In this document: positions 27,663 to 37,021 of the stretch, piece after piece
Layout: each line of letters opens with the position of its first letter
How positions within the stretch are numbered: the first letter of the stretch is position 1
From: JANMCE01 sp963791625
GTDB lineage: Bacteria > Actinomycetota > Acidimicrobiia > Acidimicrobiales > Ilumatobacteraceae
DNA: 64,000 nt
NCBI GenBank assembly: GCA_963791625.1
Contig: CAWBTA010000015.1
Location: 992,001-1,056,000, forward strand
Direction of reading: 5' to 3'
Translations under genes and position numbers: made by a program
Notes under the pieces: generated by a model
What the model saw: only the letters and a program-made list of their open reading frames with translations
What the model was told of the DNA's origin: nothing
Databases searched by the model: none

Positions 27663-29289
27663 GTGGAACGGTTTGATGTGGTGGTGCTTGGCACCGGGGC
27701 CGCTGGACTGACGGCGGCCATCGCAGCGCATGAGAGCGGTGCATCGGTCGCCGTGTTCGAGAAGGCCGATCTGGTTGGTGGCACAACCGCGTGGTCGGGT
27801 GGGCAGGTGTGGATCCCGAACAACCCGCACATGGCCGAGGTCGGCGTGGCCGACAGCCGACGAGAAGTCGATCGAGTACATCATGTCGCTGTCGCGCGAC
27901 ATGCTCGAGCAGCGAGCTGGTCGAGGCCTACGTCGACGCCGGGCCCGAGATGGTCGAGCTGCTGGAAGCGAAGACGCCGGTGCAGTTCTACGCCGTCGCC
28001 GGCATGCCCGACTATCACCCGGAGTTTCCCGGCGGCAGCCCCGGCGGTGGCCGCACGCTGGAGTGCCCGATCTTCCCGTTCGACGAGTTGGGCGACTGGG
28101 CGGCGCGGGTCACGCCATCGCCGTACTTCCACGACCCCCGCATCACCATGAGCGAGACCTCGCTCGGCAAGGCCGTGCCCGAGCCGCCGTCGGACGAAGA
28201 GCTCGCCCGACGCAGCATCCGCAACGAGCGCGGCAGTGGACAGGCGCTGGCCGGCCGGTTGTTGAGAGGCCTGTCTCGACCGAGGCATCGAGCCGCGCAC
28301 GTCGTGCGCTGGGCAGTCGTTGGTTATCGAGGAGGGCGCCGTCGTCGGCGTCATGGTCGACACACCCGACGGTCCGCTGGAGGTGCGGGCCACCAAAGGC
28401 GTCATCCTGGCCTCGGGCGGGTTCGAGTGGAATGAGCAGCTGCGACGCGCGTTTCTACGCGGCCCGATGTCGCATCCGGTGTCGATCGAAACCAACACCG
28501 GCGACGGCTTGCTGATGGCCATGAAGGCCGGCGCAATGCTGTCGAACATGCGCGAGGCCTGGTGGATACCCGTCGGCGAGGTGCCGGTGGAATCCAACCC
28601 GATGGGCAAGGTGTTGGTGAACGGCCAACGCACCTTGCCGCACTCCATCATGGTGAACAAGCGGGGTCGTCGATTCACCAACGAGGCCGCCAACTACAAC
28701 GCGTTCGGTGCCGCGTTTCATGTCGAGGACGTGTCCCGATTCGAGTACGCCAACCTGCCGTGCTGGTTGGTGTTCGACCAGACTTACGTGGACACATACG
28801 GCTTCCGAGTAACGGCCGGGGGTGTCGGCGGCGAGCCACCGTCGTGGGTGCCTCGGGGCGATACTGCCGCCGAGTTGGCCGAAGTGTTGGGGATCGATGG
28901 CGACGCGTTGGAGGAGACCATCGAGCGCTGGAACGAGCTGTGTTTGGAGGGTCACGACCCCGACTTCGGACGCGGCAACAGCGCGTTCGACTGCTGGTGG
29001 GGGGACCCGCATCGCAAGGGTCGTCGCGACGCCACGCTCGGACCGCTCACTCGCGGGCCGTTCTACGCCTACCAGATCCATAGCGGAGCACTCGGGCACG
29101 AAAGGTGGCCCTCGCGTCGACACATCGGCGCGGGTGCTCGACCTGTCGGGCTCGCCGATCCCGGGCCTCTACGCGGCGGGCAACGTCATGGGTTCACCCT
29201 TCGGTATGACCTATGGCGGACCCGGCGGCACAATCGGCCCCGCCATGGTGTTCGGCTACCTCGCTGGACAACACGCCGCAGGTCGCTAG
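27663..29289 (+). CDS. FAD-binding dehydrogenase, 3-ketosteroid dehydrogenase/fumarate reductase type (frame interrupted four times)
   Basis: The protein is spread over several frames that join cleanly: ERFDVVVLGTGAAGLTAAI (FAD site) to PHMAEVGVADS; EKSIEYIMSLSRDMLE; ELVEAYVDAGPEMVELLEAK to RNERGSGQALAGR; VIEEGAVVGVMVDT to RGPFYAYQIHSGAL; TKGGPRVDTSARVLD to GLYAAGNVMGSPFG. Single extra bases are inferred at 27857-27858, near 27910, at 28272-28273 and at 29094-29096; the total length fits four insertions. About 540 residues when joined. A GTG at 27663 is chosen over TTG at 27651. Substrate unknown. Confidence 0.7.
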
Positions 29290-29314
29290 GCGTCAACCCG
29301 CTAGATTCCGTCGG

Positions 29315-30079
29315 ATGACATCGCATCTCGAGCGGCTCCGGCGCGTGATTCCAGCTGACCGAAAGGTGCTCATCATCCCGATGGACCACGGTCTGGCATT
29401 CGGCAACATCGCCGGGTTGGAGCGGCCATCCGAACTCCTGACCACGCTGATCGCGGCCGGTGTGGATGGCACGCTGATCTCGGTTGGTCTGGCGCGGGCA
29501 CTCGGCTCATTGCTGTCCGAGGCGCCGTTGTCAAAGACGGTGCCGGTCGATCATCAGTACTTCGGACCGGTGCCGGGCGCGATGGAACGCATCCAAGGGA
29601 TCGCCCCCATCGTCGGGATCGAGCAAGCCCTTGCCGTGGGTGCCGACGCAGTGAAGGCGTTGTTCGTGTGGGGCCTGGACGATGACGTTGTGCGGTCGAG
29701 CATCCTGACCGCGGCTGCGTTGGCGAAAGAAGCGCAAACACTTGGCGTGCCGTTCATGCTGGAGCCGTTGTGGCTCGGTGAACCAATGCCCGCGGCCGAG
29801 CAGGACGCGATCATCGTTCACGCCTCCCGTATCGCGCTGGAGCTTGGTGCCGACATCTTGAAGATCCCCGCCGTAGGTGCCGACGCGCTGGCCAAGATTC
29901 TGGCATGGGGTGTGCCCACGGTGTTCCTCGGCGGAGCCAAGCAGGATGACCCGACTGCATTGTTCACGGCAATCCGCAACGGACTCGCGGCTGGCGCCTC
30001 GGGAGTGGTCGTGGGTCGCAACGTGTGGCAACGACCAGACGTCGCGGCGGCGATCGAGCAGATCCGGGCGCTGCTCTAA
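29315..30079 (+). CDS. Class I aldolase, DhnA/LsrF/LacD-like
   Basis: A 254-residue (beta/alpha)8 enzyme. IPMDHGLAFGNIAGLE holds the conserved Asp-His of the FbaB/LsrF group, KALFVWG is a strand of the barrel, and ADILKIPAVG contains the candidate Schiff-base Lys. The ATG at 29315 starts the conserved part. It follows the flavin dehydrogenase by 25 bases and precedes a PfkB kinase by 3, so kinase and aldolase probably act in sequence on a sugar or polyol phosphate. Which sugar cannot be decided. Confidence 0.75.
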   Translation: MTSHLERLRRVIPADRKVLIIPMDHGLAFGNIAGLERPSELLTTLIAAGVDGTLISVGLARALGSLLSEAPLSKTVPVDHQYFGPVPGAMERIQGIAPIVGIEQALAVGADAVKALFVWGLDDDVVRSSILTAAALAKEAQTLGVPFMLEPLWLGEPMPAAEQDAIIVHASRIALELGADILKIPAVGADALAKILAWGVPTVFLGGAKQDDPTALFTAIRNGLAAGASGVVVGRNVWQRPDVAAAIEQIRALL

Positions 30080-30082
30080 GCC

Positions 30083-30979
30083 GTGCCCAGGATCGCAGTC
30101 GTCGGGCACGTCTGCGTGGACGTTCGCGTCCGCCCGACGACCGAGTTTCCCGAGCGCGGGCACCTTGTCATGACCGACGAGGTGAACTTCGTTGTTGCGG
30201 GCATGGTGGGCAATATCGGTCGCGTCCTCGGGCCGCTCGGAGAACCGGCCTTTGCGGTTTGCCGCGTCGGGTCCGATGCCACCGGAGACCTGGTCGCGGC
30301 TGAACTCGCCACCTGGGCCGACACCCGTTGGATCAGCCAGAGCCCAACGGCAGCAACATCAGCCACGATTGTGTTCGTTCTGCCCGATGGCGAGCGCTCG
30401 TTCATCCACGCCAAGGGAGCCAACACGGAGTTTTCCGCATCGCATGTTCCTCTGGCTGATTTGGCGGCCGCCGGCGTGCGCTACCTGCATCTCGGCTATG
30501 CGTTGCTTCTCCCTGCATTGGATGGCGTGCCAATGACCGCCGTGCTGCGCGAGGCACGGGCTCTTGGCATGACGACCTCGCTCGACATGACCTGGGATCC
30601 GACCGGTCGCTGGATGCAGGACATCGGTCCGCTGCTTCCCCACGTGGACATCTTCTGTCCGAACAATGTCGAAGCCACCGCGCTCACGGGATGCGCCGAT
30701 CCCACCCTGGCCGCGTTGGCGCTGATCGAAGCCGGCGTGCAGCGACTTGCCATCGTCACCCGCGGCGCCCAGGGCGTAACGGCCGCGTGGGCCGACGGTC
30801 GTACCCGATCGTTCCCTGCGTCGCCCGCCGCGATCGTCGACAGCACCGGGGCAGGCGACTGCTTCTACGGTGGACTACTCGCCGGCCTCGCCCAAGGTGC
30901 CGACGACGACACTGCCATTGCCTTCGGCGTGCGCGCCGCAACCGACGCGATCAGCGGCAGCGCGGAGGTCGAGAGGTGA
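30083..30979 (+). CDS. PfkB family carbohydrate kinase
   Basis: A 298-residue ribokinase-fold enzyme starting at GTG (MPRIAVVGHVCVDVRV). It has the C-terminal anion-hole motif DSTGAGDCFYGGLLAGL with catalytic Asp and the family's central CPNNVEATALTG segment. The usual N-terminal GG dipeptide reads VAGMVGNIG here, a mild departure. It phosphorylates a sugar or nucleoside from ATP. Three bases separate it from the aldolase, and its stop overlaps the next ATG (TGATG), so an operon is near certain. Confidence 0.85.
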   Translation: MPRIAVVGHVCVDVRVRPTTEFPERGHLVMTDEVNFVVAGMVGNIGRVLGPLGEPAFAVCRVGSDATGDLVAAELATWADTRWISQSPTAATSATIVFVLPDGERSFIHAKGANTEFSASHVPLADLAAAGVRYLHLGYALLLPALDGVPMTAVLREARALGMTTSLDMTWDPTGRWMQDIGPLLPHVDIFCPNNVEATALTGCADPTLAALALIEAGVQRLAIVTRGAQGVTAAWADGRTRSFPASPAAIVDSTGAGDCFYGGLLAGLAQGADDDTAIAFGVRAATDAISGSAEVER

Positions 30980-31413
30980 TGAAACGACACTTCTTTGACG
31001 ACGTGCACGACACCTTCGAAGGAGCCCTGGGCGGCTCCGGAAGGGTTCCCAACGTGAAGACTCACGAACGCGGCTGCAAGGTGTGGTTTGGAGCTGAGAC
31101 GAAGGAGCACTACGAGGCTCAACTCGTCCGGGTCGGTGGGGACATCGTTCTGGAGGTCGGCTTCCATTGCGAGCATCGAGATCGTGCAACCAACCTTGAG
31201 ACCATCAACCGCCTCACCGCCGCCACCACGTGGCGCGACGAACTCGGCGACGAGCCTGTCGCCGGGGACTTCATCGGCAACAAGACCTGGCAGCGCATCT
31301 CCGAGGTGTGGACCTTCAACGACGACCCCGATCTTGCCATTGACGTCGGTCTACGTCTGGCCGAGTACGTCGTCGTGATCGAGGCGCTGCGCCAGCGCCC
31401 GACCAGCCTCTGA
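30979..31413 (+). CDS. Conserved-looking hypothetical protein at end of sugar cassette
   Basis: A 144-residue soluble protein (MKRHFFDDVHDTFEGALGG, with HYEAQLVRVGGDIVLEVGFH in the middle and VGLRLAEYVVVIEAL at the end) translationally coupled to the PfkB kinase. The alternating strands in the centre suggest a small alpha/beta fold. Good coding bias and coupling support it as a real gene. No family recognised; it may be an accessory or regulatory subunit of the cassette. Confidence 0.65.
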   Translation: MKRHFFDDVHDTFEGALGGSGRVPNVKTHERGCKVWFGAETKEHYEAQLVRVGGDIVLEVGFHCEHRDRATNLETINRLTAATTWRDELGDEPVAGDFIGNKTWQRISEVWTFNDDPDLAIDVGLRLAEYVVVIEALRQRPTSL

Positions 31414-31556
31414 GCAGAAAGCGGGGCGAACGAACGACGACCTCGACTCGCACGAAGAGCATCAAGGTCAAGCGGGAATGGAGACAGTCGCAAGGCCCTG
31501 GGAGACCGGGCACTGGTGCCCTTTGCGTACCGTCAGTAGGGCGCGATCGTGAGGAT

Positions 31557-32357
31557 ATGCAGACTGAGAGGTCCAGCGTTACGTCGTCGCCCCTCGCGTC
31601 CCGGCCCTTGATGGAGGATCATCATCCGGGTCATCGGGAGGGGGCCAAGACGCTGGTGGAGCTTCGCGGTGTCGCTCGCCGGTATCGGGTGGGTTCCTCA
31701 GTGGTGACGGCGCTTGAGGATGTTGACCTGGAAATCGATGAGGGTGAGTTGGTGGTGGTGTTGGGCCCGTCAGGCAGCGGGAAGACGACACTGTTGAACT
31801 TGATCGGAGCGTTGGATACCCCATCCGACGGCAGCGTGCAGCTCGACGGTCGAGACATCGCCGGGTTGGGTCGCACCGAGTTGGGCGAGATCCGACGAGG
31901 GTTGGTCGGTTTCGTGTTCCAGAGCTTTAACCTGTTCCCAACGTTGACCGCGTTGGAGAACGTACAGCTGGGAGCGGAGACGGCCGGGCGTACCGACGCG
32001 TTCGATTGCGCCGTCGAGATGTTGGGCCGGGTCGGGCTGGAGGAACGGTTGGACCATTTCCCCCACGAGCTGTCCGGTGGCGAGCAGCAGCGCGTCGCGG
32101 TAGCTCGGGCGTTGGCGAGCGGGAACCCGGTGCTGCTGGCTGACGAACCCACTGGCGAGTTGGACTTCCGGACCGGTGTGCAGATCCTCGGGCTGTTGGC
32201 CGACGCGGTCGGGCCGGGACGCGCCGCGATCATCGTCACCCACAACCGTGAGATTGCCCGTACCGCCGATCGGGTGGTGGAGCTGTCGAGCGGACGGATC
32301 GTGTCCGACGGGCCGCCAGCGGGTGGGCGCGCTCCGATCGCCGATCTGCGTTGGTGA
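31557..32357 (+). CDS. ABC transporter ATP-binding protein (MacB/LolD type)
   Basis: A 266-residue ATPase: Walker A GPSGSGKTTLLNLIG, Q-loop FVFQSFNLFPTLTALENV, signature HELSGGEQQRVAVARAL, Walker B NPVLLADEPTGELD and H-loop IIVTHNREIA. The Q-loop wording and the DEPTGELD ending are typical of the MacB/LolD/FtsE-like group that drives mechanotransmission rather than channel transport. The last codons overlap the permease start (GTGA). The first 30 residues are unconserved, so a later start is possible. Confidence 0.9.
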   Translation: MQTERSSVTSSPLASRPLMEDHHPGHREGAKTLVELRGVARRYRVGSSVVTALEDVDLEIDEGELVVVLGPSGSGKTTLLNLIGALDTPSDGSVQLDGRDIAGLGRTELGEIRRGLVGFVFQSFNLFPTLTALENVQLGAETAGRTDAFDCAVEMLGRVGLEERLDHFPHELSGGEQQRVAVARALASGNPVLLADEPTGELDFRTGVQILGLLADAVGPGRAAIIVTHNREIARTADRVVELSSGRIVSDGPPAGGRAPIADLRW

Positions 32358-34810
32358 CCCCGATGCCCGGCCGGTCCACACACCGTCGACGAGGCTTGTG
32401 GGCGCGCTGGACGTTGCGCGACGGGCGCCGACGTTGGGTCGTGTTGGTCGTCCTCGGTGTGATCATCGGGGCAGGAACGGGCACCTACGCGGCGTTGTCA
32501 TCAATGAGCACATGGCGGCGCGTGTCCTACAACGCGAGCTATGCCTTGTTGCACGCGCATGACCTGCACGTCGAGGTCCAAGACGCCACTGTGGATGCCG
32601 GTCGGCTCGTCGCCGTCGTCGACGGACTCGCGACGCGAGATGTCATCGCAGCGCGGGCCGAACGTCTCCTGGTCCCCACGACCGTCGATGCGTCCACGTC
32701 GACGCGGGCGGTCCTGGTGGAGGGTCGGATCATTGGGGCCGACGTCACCATCGACGCACCGGTCGACGCAGTCCACGTTGATCATGGACGCTGGCTCACG
32801 CCGGCCGAGAACGGCACGTCAACAGCGGTGTTGGAGTCGAAGTTCGCGCACTTCTACAAACTGGCCTCGACGGGCACCCTGCGCGTCGCCGGTGGAGGCT
32901 CAATCGACTACGTCGGGACCGGCGTCGCACCCGACCAGTTCGTCATCACCGGCGGCCAGGGCGGCCTTCAGAGCGAGGCGACGTTCGCCACCCTCTACAC
33001 CTCACTCGCAACCGCGCAACAGTTGAGCGGACAGGTTGGCAAGGTCAACGATCTCGTCGTACACGTCCAGGCTGGCGCCGATGTCACAACGGTGCGTGAG
33101 GCGTTGACACAAGCGCTGACGATGTCGCTGCCGGGTGTCGCAGTGCATGTCAGCGCGCTCTCCGACGAGGACACCCACCGCTTCCTTTACCGCGACATTG
33201 ACAACGATCAACGGTTCTTCAACGTGTTCGCCGTCATCATCCTCGCGGGAGTCGCTCTCGCCGCGTTCAACCTGTCCAACCGGATCGTGGAAGCGCAACG
33301 CCGTGAGATCGGTATCGGTCAAGCCCTCGGTATGCGGGCCGCCACCCTCGCCCGGCGACCCCTGCTGATCGGCGTCCAGATCGCAGTGGCCGGGATCATT
33401 GCCGGGTTCGGGATCGGACTCGTCCTCAACATGGCGTTGCGTGGCTTCCTCACCGGCTTCCTGCCAATGCCCGTGTGGCGCACTCCGTTCCAAACCGGCC
33501 TGTTCCTCCGCACCTCGCTCCTCGCCGCCTTGTTGCCGATCGGGGCCGTTGTATACCCCGTGTGGCGAGCGATCCGAGTCCCGCCGATCGAGGCCTTGCG
33601 TTCCGGTGCACTCACGGCACGTCGCGGTGGGCTGCTTCGCTTGTTGCGACCCCGCCGTCACGGTCGGCTGCTGACGGTGCTCCCGGTCCGCTCTGTGCTG
33701 CGTACGCCGCGGCGCAGCTTGTTCACGGCCGTCGGGATCGCCGCCTCACTCACGACGGTCGTGGCCGTGTTGGGGATGATCGACACTTTTCGCCGAACGA
33801 TCGAACGCAGCGAGATCGAGATCTACGGCACCAGTCGCGACCGGCTTACGGTGCAACTGGACCAGTTCTTCCCAGTCGACGCGCCGACTGTTGGTGAACT
33901 GACCACGCGGGCAAGCGTTGCTCGCGCCCATACCGGCGTCACCCTGTCGGTGCAACTCATCGGGGCGAGCGGGCACCAGTCGATCGACGCCATCGCCGAC
34001 AGCTACCGTCCCAACACCGTTTGGCAGCCGACCATCGATCGGGCCACACCAAGCGGTGACCGGCCCGGCATCGTTGTTACGACCAGCGCTGCGTCAGACC
34101 TCGGCGTCGAGCCCGGCGACCCCATCGTGGTTCGTCACCCTCAACGCACCGCCACTGGCTACACGCTGACCGATACAACCATGGTCGTGGTCGGCCTCAA
34201 CCCCAACCCGCTGCGCGGCTTCGCGTACCTCGATGAGCGTGCCGTCGCCGCCACCGGCCTGACCGGCCTGGTCAACACTCTCGCCCTCGTCCCTACCGGC
34301 AGCAGTGATGAACTCGCCCGCGACATGTTCGGCCAAACGGGCGTCGCCGTCGTGCGACCAGTCACCGCGACAACCCGCATCCTGCGCGACTGGGTCGGGA
34401 ACTTCAGCGAGTTCCTCCGCATCATCGAGATCATCGTGCTGCCCCTTGCGCTACTCATCGCCTACAACGCCGCCAGCGTCGCCCGCGAAGAACGCGCCCG
34501 CGAGCACGCCACCATGCTGGCCATAGGCATGCGCGTCCGCACCATCATTGGTACCGCGGTCGCCGAGAGCACCCTCATCGGAATCGCCGGCACCATCCTC
34601 GGGCTCGTCGGCGGCTGGTTCGCGCTCGGCTGGGTCATCCACACCGCCAGCCAAACCCTGCCCGACCTCGACCTCACCCGCACCATCCACCCCGGCACCC
34701 TCATACTTGTGACGATCATTGGTGTCATCGCCGTCGGCCTCGCCCCCACGCTGCTTACCCGCCGGATTGCGCGCATCAACATTCCCGCCACCATCCGCAC
34801 CGTCGAATAG
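32354..34810 (+). CDS. ABC transporter permease with two FtsX domains
   Basis: An 818-residue permease. One membrane segment at about residues 30-50, a long extracytoplasmic domain, three helices around residues 295-410 with the FtsX pattern (NRIVEAQRREIGIGQALGMR), a second extracytoplasmic domain, and a further set of helices at the C-terminus (EERAREHATMLAIGMRVRT). This duplicated FtsX/MacB_PCD arrangement is usual in actinobacterial export systems for peptides or lipids. Start GTG at 32354 overlaps the ATPase stop. The substrate is unknown. Confidence 0.85.
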   Translation: MTPMPGRSTHRRRGLWARWTLRDGRRRWVVLVVLGVIIGAGTGTYAALSSMSTWRRVSYNASYALLHAHDLHVEVQDATVDAGRLVAVVDGLATRDVIAARAERLLVPTTVDASTSTRAVLVEGRIIGADVTIDAPVDAVHVDHGRWLTPAENGTSTAVLESKFAHFYKLASTGTLRVAGGGSIDYVGTGVAPDQFVITGGQGGLQSEATFATLYTSLATAQQLSGQVGKVNDLVVHVQAGADVTTVREALTQALTMSLPGVAVHVSALSDEDTHRFLYRDIDNDQRFFNVFAVIILAGVALAAFNLSNRIVEAQRREIGIGQALGMRAATLARRPLLIGVQIAVAGIIAGFGIGLVLNMALRGFLTGFLPMPVWRTPFQTGLFLRTSLLAALLPIGAVVYPVWRAIRVPPIEALRSGALTARRGGLLRLLRPRRHGRLLTVLPVRSVLRTPRRSLFTAVGIAASLTTVVAVLGMIDTFRRTIERSEIEIYGTSRDRLTVQLDQFFPVDAPTVGELTTRASVARAHTGVTLSVQLIGASGHQSIDAIADSYRPNTVWQPTIDRATPSGDRPGIVVTTSAASDLGVEPGDPIVVRHPQRTATGYTLTDTTMVVVGLNPNPLRGFAYLDERAVAATGLTGLVNTLALVPTGSSDELARDMFGQTGVAVVRPVTATTRILRDWVGNFSEFLRIIEIIVLPLALLIAYNAASVAREERAREHATMLAIGMRVRTIIGTAVAESTLIGIAGTILGLVGGWFALGWVIHTASQTLPDLDLTRTIHPGTLILVTIIGVIAVGLAPTLLTRRIARINIPATIRTVE

Positions 34811-34842
34811 ACACGCGAGGTGTACCGGGGACTCAAGCGAGC

Positions 34843-34876
34843 GACAGTGCCCGCCCTGCGTCGGGCGGGCACTGTC
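34843..34876. terminator. Bidirectional terminator
   Basis: Arms GACAGTGCCCGCC and GGCGGGCACTGTC pair perfectly over 13 bases around an 8-base loop. The hairpin sits between convergent genes ending at 34810 and 34890, so it can serve both strands. Confidence 0.8.
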
Positions 34877-34889
34877 CGCACATCGAGCG

Positions 34890-36155
34890 TCAGGCGGCGA
34901 TCGGCGTGAAGTAGCCCTCGAGGTCGGCGATGAGTTGGGTGCCAACTGCAGTGAAGAAGCACACATCACCATCGGCGCCGATCTTGGCCTTCACGAGGTT
35001 GGCCCGATCGATGCCCCTCACATAGTTGAGGTTCGAGATCTTCGGGAACGGCTGACCACATGGATACACCGACACGAAGCCAGTGCCGTTCGCCCCGGTC
35101 ACAGTAACGTTCAGGAGCACCGCACGAGCATCGGTCGGCACGCCACCAACCCCCGCGATGTGAAGACGCAACTGCTCGGCCTTGCCCATCGGACCAACCT
35201 TCGAACCCGCGACACCGGTACCGTCACGGGTGTCGAGCACACGCAGCGGGGAAACCGACGTGAACACCGAGCCAGGACCCGGAGCAAAGTAGCCCTGCAC
35301 ATCAGCAATCACCTGCACCGGCGCACTGGCGTAGATGCAGATCTGGCCGCTCTCTGGGATGCGAACCGTCACCAGGTTGGCCACGGCCGAGACCGCGGAA
35401 TCAAAGTTGAGGTTCGACACACCGGGCCTCGGGCGATCACACGGAAACACCGTCAGATAGCCAGCACCTGTCGCATCCGCTGTGGTCACGTTCATGGTGA
35501 TGGCGCGGGCACCATCGGCCGGAACACCGCCGACGCCGGTGACGTCGAGAGCCAGAACTTCATTAGCAACCAGCATTCCCGGAGCACGGCCGTTCACCAA
35601 GCCGGTGCCATCGCGCGTGTCGAGCAGACGAGTCGGCTCAACTTCGTGATAGCGGTACCCGGGAACCGCAGCGAAGTCATCCGCGTAGTAGCCCGACGCA
35701 TCGGCGATCAGTTGCGTTTCCTTCGCCGCGAAGATACAAACATCGCCGTTCGTGCCGAGCTTCACCGTGACCAGGTTCGGCGTGTCAACACCTTTTGCGA
35801 AGTTGAGGCTTGACGCGTTCGGCCGCGGCAGACCGCACGGGAAGGCAACGATGTACCCCGCTTCGGGCGCGGCGGTGGCGGTGATGTTCAACACCACTGC
35901 ACCGGCACCCGTTTCCGGCACACCGGCCACGCCGGCCATGTGCAGTTTCGTTATCTGGCCTTCGCCCAGCGGACCCGGGTGCTGACCAGCGACGCCGGTT
36001 CCGTCACGCGTGTCAAGCACCCGGACCGGGTCAAGCGGGGTAAAGGTGCCGCGAACGGGCACTGCGGCTGATGCTGACGACGCGGTGGCCGAGATGGCCG
36101 CCGTTCCCAGCAGAGCGGATAGTAGGACTCCTGCGGTCAAACGTGAACGGTTCAT
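34890..36155 (-). CDS. Secreted LDTRDGTG-repeat protein
   Basis: A 421-residue exported protein: signal peptide (LTAGVLLSALLGTAAISATA) then three repeats of about 125 residues. Each starts R-L/V-L-D-T-R-D-G-T-G, contains V-A/G-GVP, a Cys in FPCG/FPCD/YPCG, an N-L-N/S-L-N-F turn, a second Cys in VCIF/ICIY/VCFF, and ends Q-L/V-IAD-x-x-GY. One disulfide per repeat is likely. This repeat is common in Acidimicrobiia surface proteins, of unknown role. AAGGAG precedes the ATG at 36155, supporting that start over 36191. Confidence 0.75.
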   Translation of the reverse strand: MNRSRLTAGVLLSALLGTAAISATASSASAAVPVRGTFTPLDPVRVLDTRDGTGVAGQHPGPLGEGQITKLHMAGVAGVPETGAGAVVLNITATAAPEAGYIVAFPCGLPRPNASSLNFAKGVDTPNLVTVKLGTNGDVCIFAAKETQLIADASGYYADDFAAVPGYRYHEVEPTRLLDTRDGTGLVNGRAPGMLVANEVLALDVTGVGGVPADGARAITMNVTTADATGAGYLTVFPCDRPRPGVSNLNFDSAVSAVANLVTVRIPESGQICIYASAPVQVIADVQGYFAPGPGSVFTSVSPLRVLDTRDGTGVAGSKVGPMGKAEQLRLHIAGVGGVPTDARAVLLNVTVTGANGTGFVSVYPCGQPFPKISNLNYVRGIDRANLVKAKIGADGDVCFFTAVGTQLIADLEGYFTPIAA

Positions 36156-36280
36156 GGCATGCGGCTCCTTGGTTGGGGGTACGTCAACCATGAGCGCCAG
36201 GTGTGTTCATCTCGTGGGCAAGATGTGAGCAAACCGTGAGCGCTTCTCCGCGTTAGGCCGGTTTGCCGACCCGCCGGACG

Positions 36281-37021
36281 CTATCGGGGGCTCAGGATGC
36301 AGAACTCGTTGCCGTCGGGATCGGCCATGACCACCCAGTCGACGTCGCCTTGACCGATATCGATCGGGGTCGCACCGAGGGAGACAAGACGATCGACCTC
36401 GGCTCGTTGATCAACGTGCATAGGTGGGGCGATGTCGAGGTGAAGTCGGTTCTTACCGGGCTTTGCCATGAGCGGCGGGCCGCTCCAAGTGATCAGCGGA
36501 CCGGTGCCGTCTGAAGCGCGGATCGCCGTCTCCTCGTTCTGATCCCACACCAGCGGCCACCCAAGAACCTCGCTCCAGAAATGCCCGACCTCTTTCGTGC
36601 CGTCGCAGTTGATCGCACCGAGCCGTTCGCAGCCGGCAAGAAAATTGTTTCCTGGTGCGATGATGCACAACTCGTTGCCCTCCGGGTCAGCGAGAACAAC
36701 GTGCGTTTCGTCGGGGCTTTGGCCGATGTCGATGTGGCGCGCCCCGAGCTTGATCAATCGGGCAACCGTGTCGTTCTGGTGATCCAGGGACGTGGTCGTC
36801 AGGTCGAGATGCAGACGGTTCTGGACGACTTTCTTGTCTGAGACACGGTCGAACCGAACGCTGAAGCGCGTGCTATCGGTGGGCACAAGTTCGATCTCAT
36901 CGCCGGCTTCGTCACCGACCTCCCATCCCAACGCTGCCGCCCAAAAACGCGCCAGACGAAGCGGATCGTTTGCGTCGAACACCAACGAAATCAGCCGAGA
37001 CATCGCCACCGGCTCCGTCAC
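36281..37021 (-). CDS. Two-domain VOC (glyoxalase-like) protein
   Basis: A 246-residue protein made of two tandem VOC domains (SLVFDANDPLRLARFWAAAL and GHFWSEVLGWPLVWDQ), each closing with the same VVLADPEGNELCII / VVMADPDGNEFCIL strand. Such Glyoxalase_6 pairs form a complete barrel. The metal-ligand positions are not all conserved as His/Glu, so it may bind rather than convert a ligand. It starts at GTG overlapping the hydrolase stop (GTGA), hence co-expressed with it. Confidence 0.8.
   Translation of the reverse strand: MTEPVAMSRLISLVFDANDPLRLARFWAAALGWEVGDEAGDEIELVPTDSTRFSVRFDRVSDKKVVQNRLHLDLTTTSLDHQNDTVARLIKLGARHIDIGQSPDETHVVLADPEGNELCIIAPGNNFLAGCERLGAINCDGTKEVGHFWSEVLGWPLVWDQNEETAIRASDGTGPLITWSGPPLMAKPGKNRLHLDIAPPMHVDQRAEVDRLVSLGATPIDIGQGDVDWVVMADPDGNEFCILSPR

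Noticed and set aside
29315..30979. Sulfoquinovose (sulfo-EMP) kinase and aldolase pair
   Set aside because: Kinase and aldolase families fit loosely, but no sulfoquinovosidase, isomerase or sulfonate transporter is nearby.
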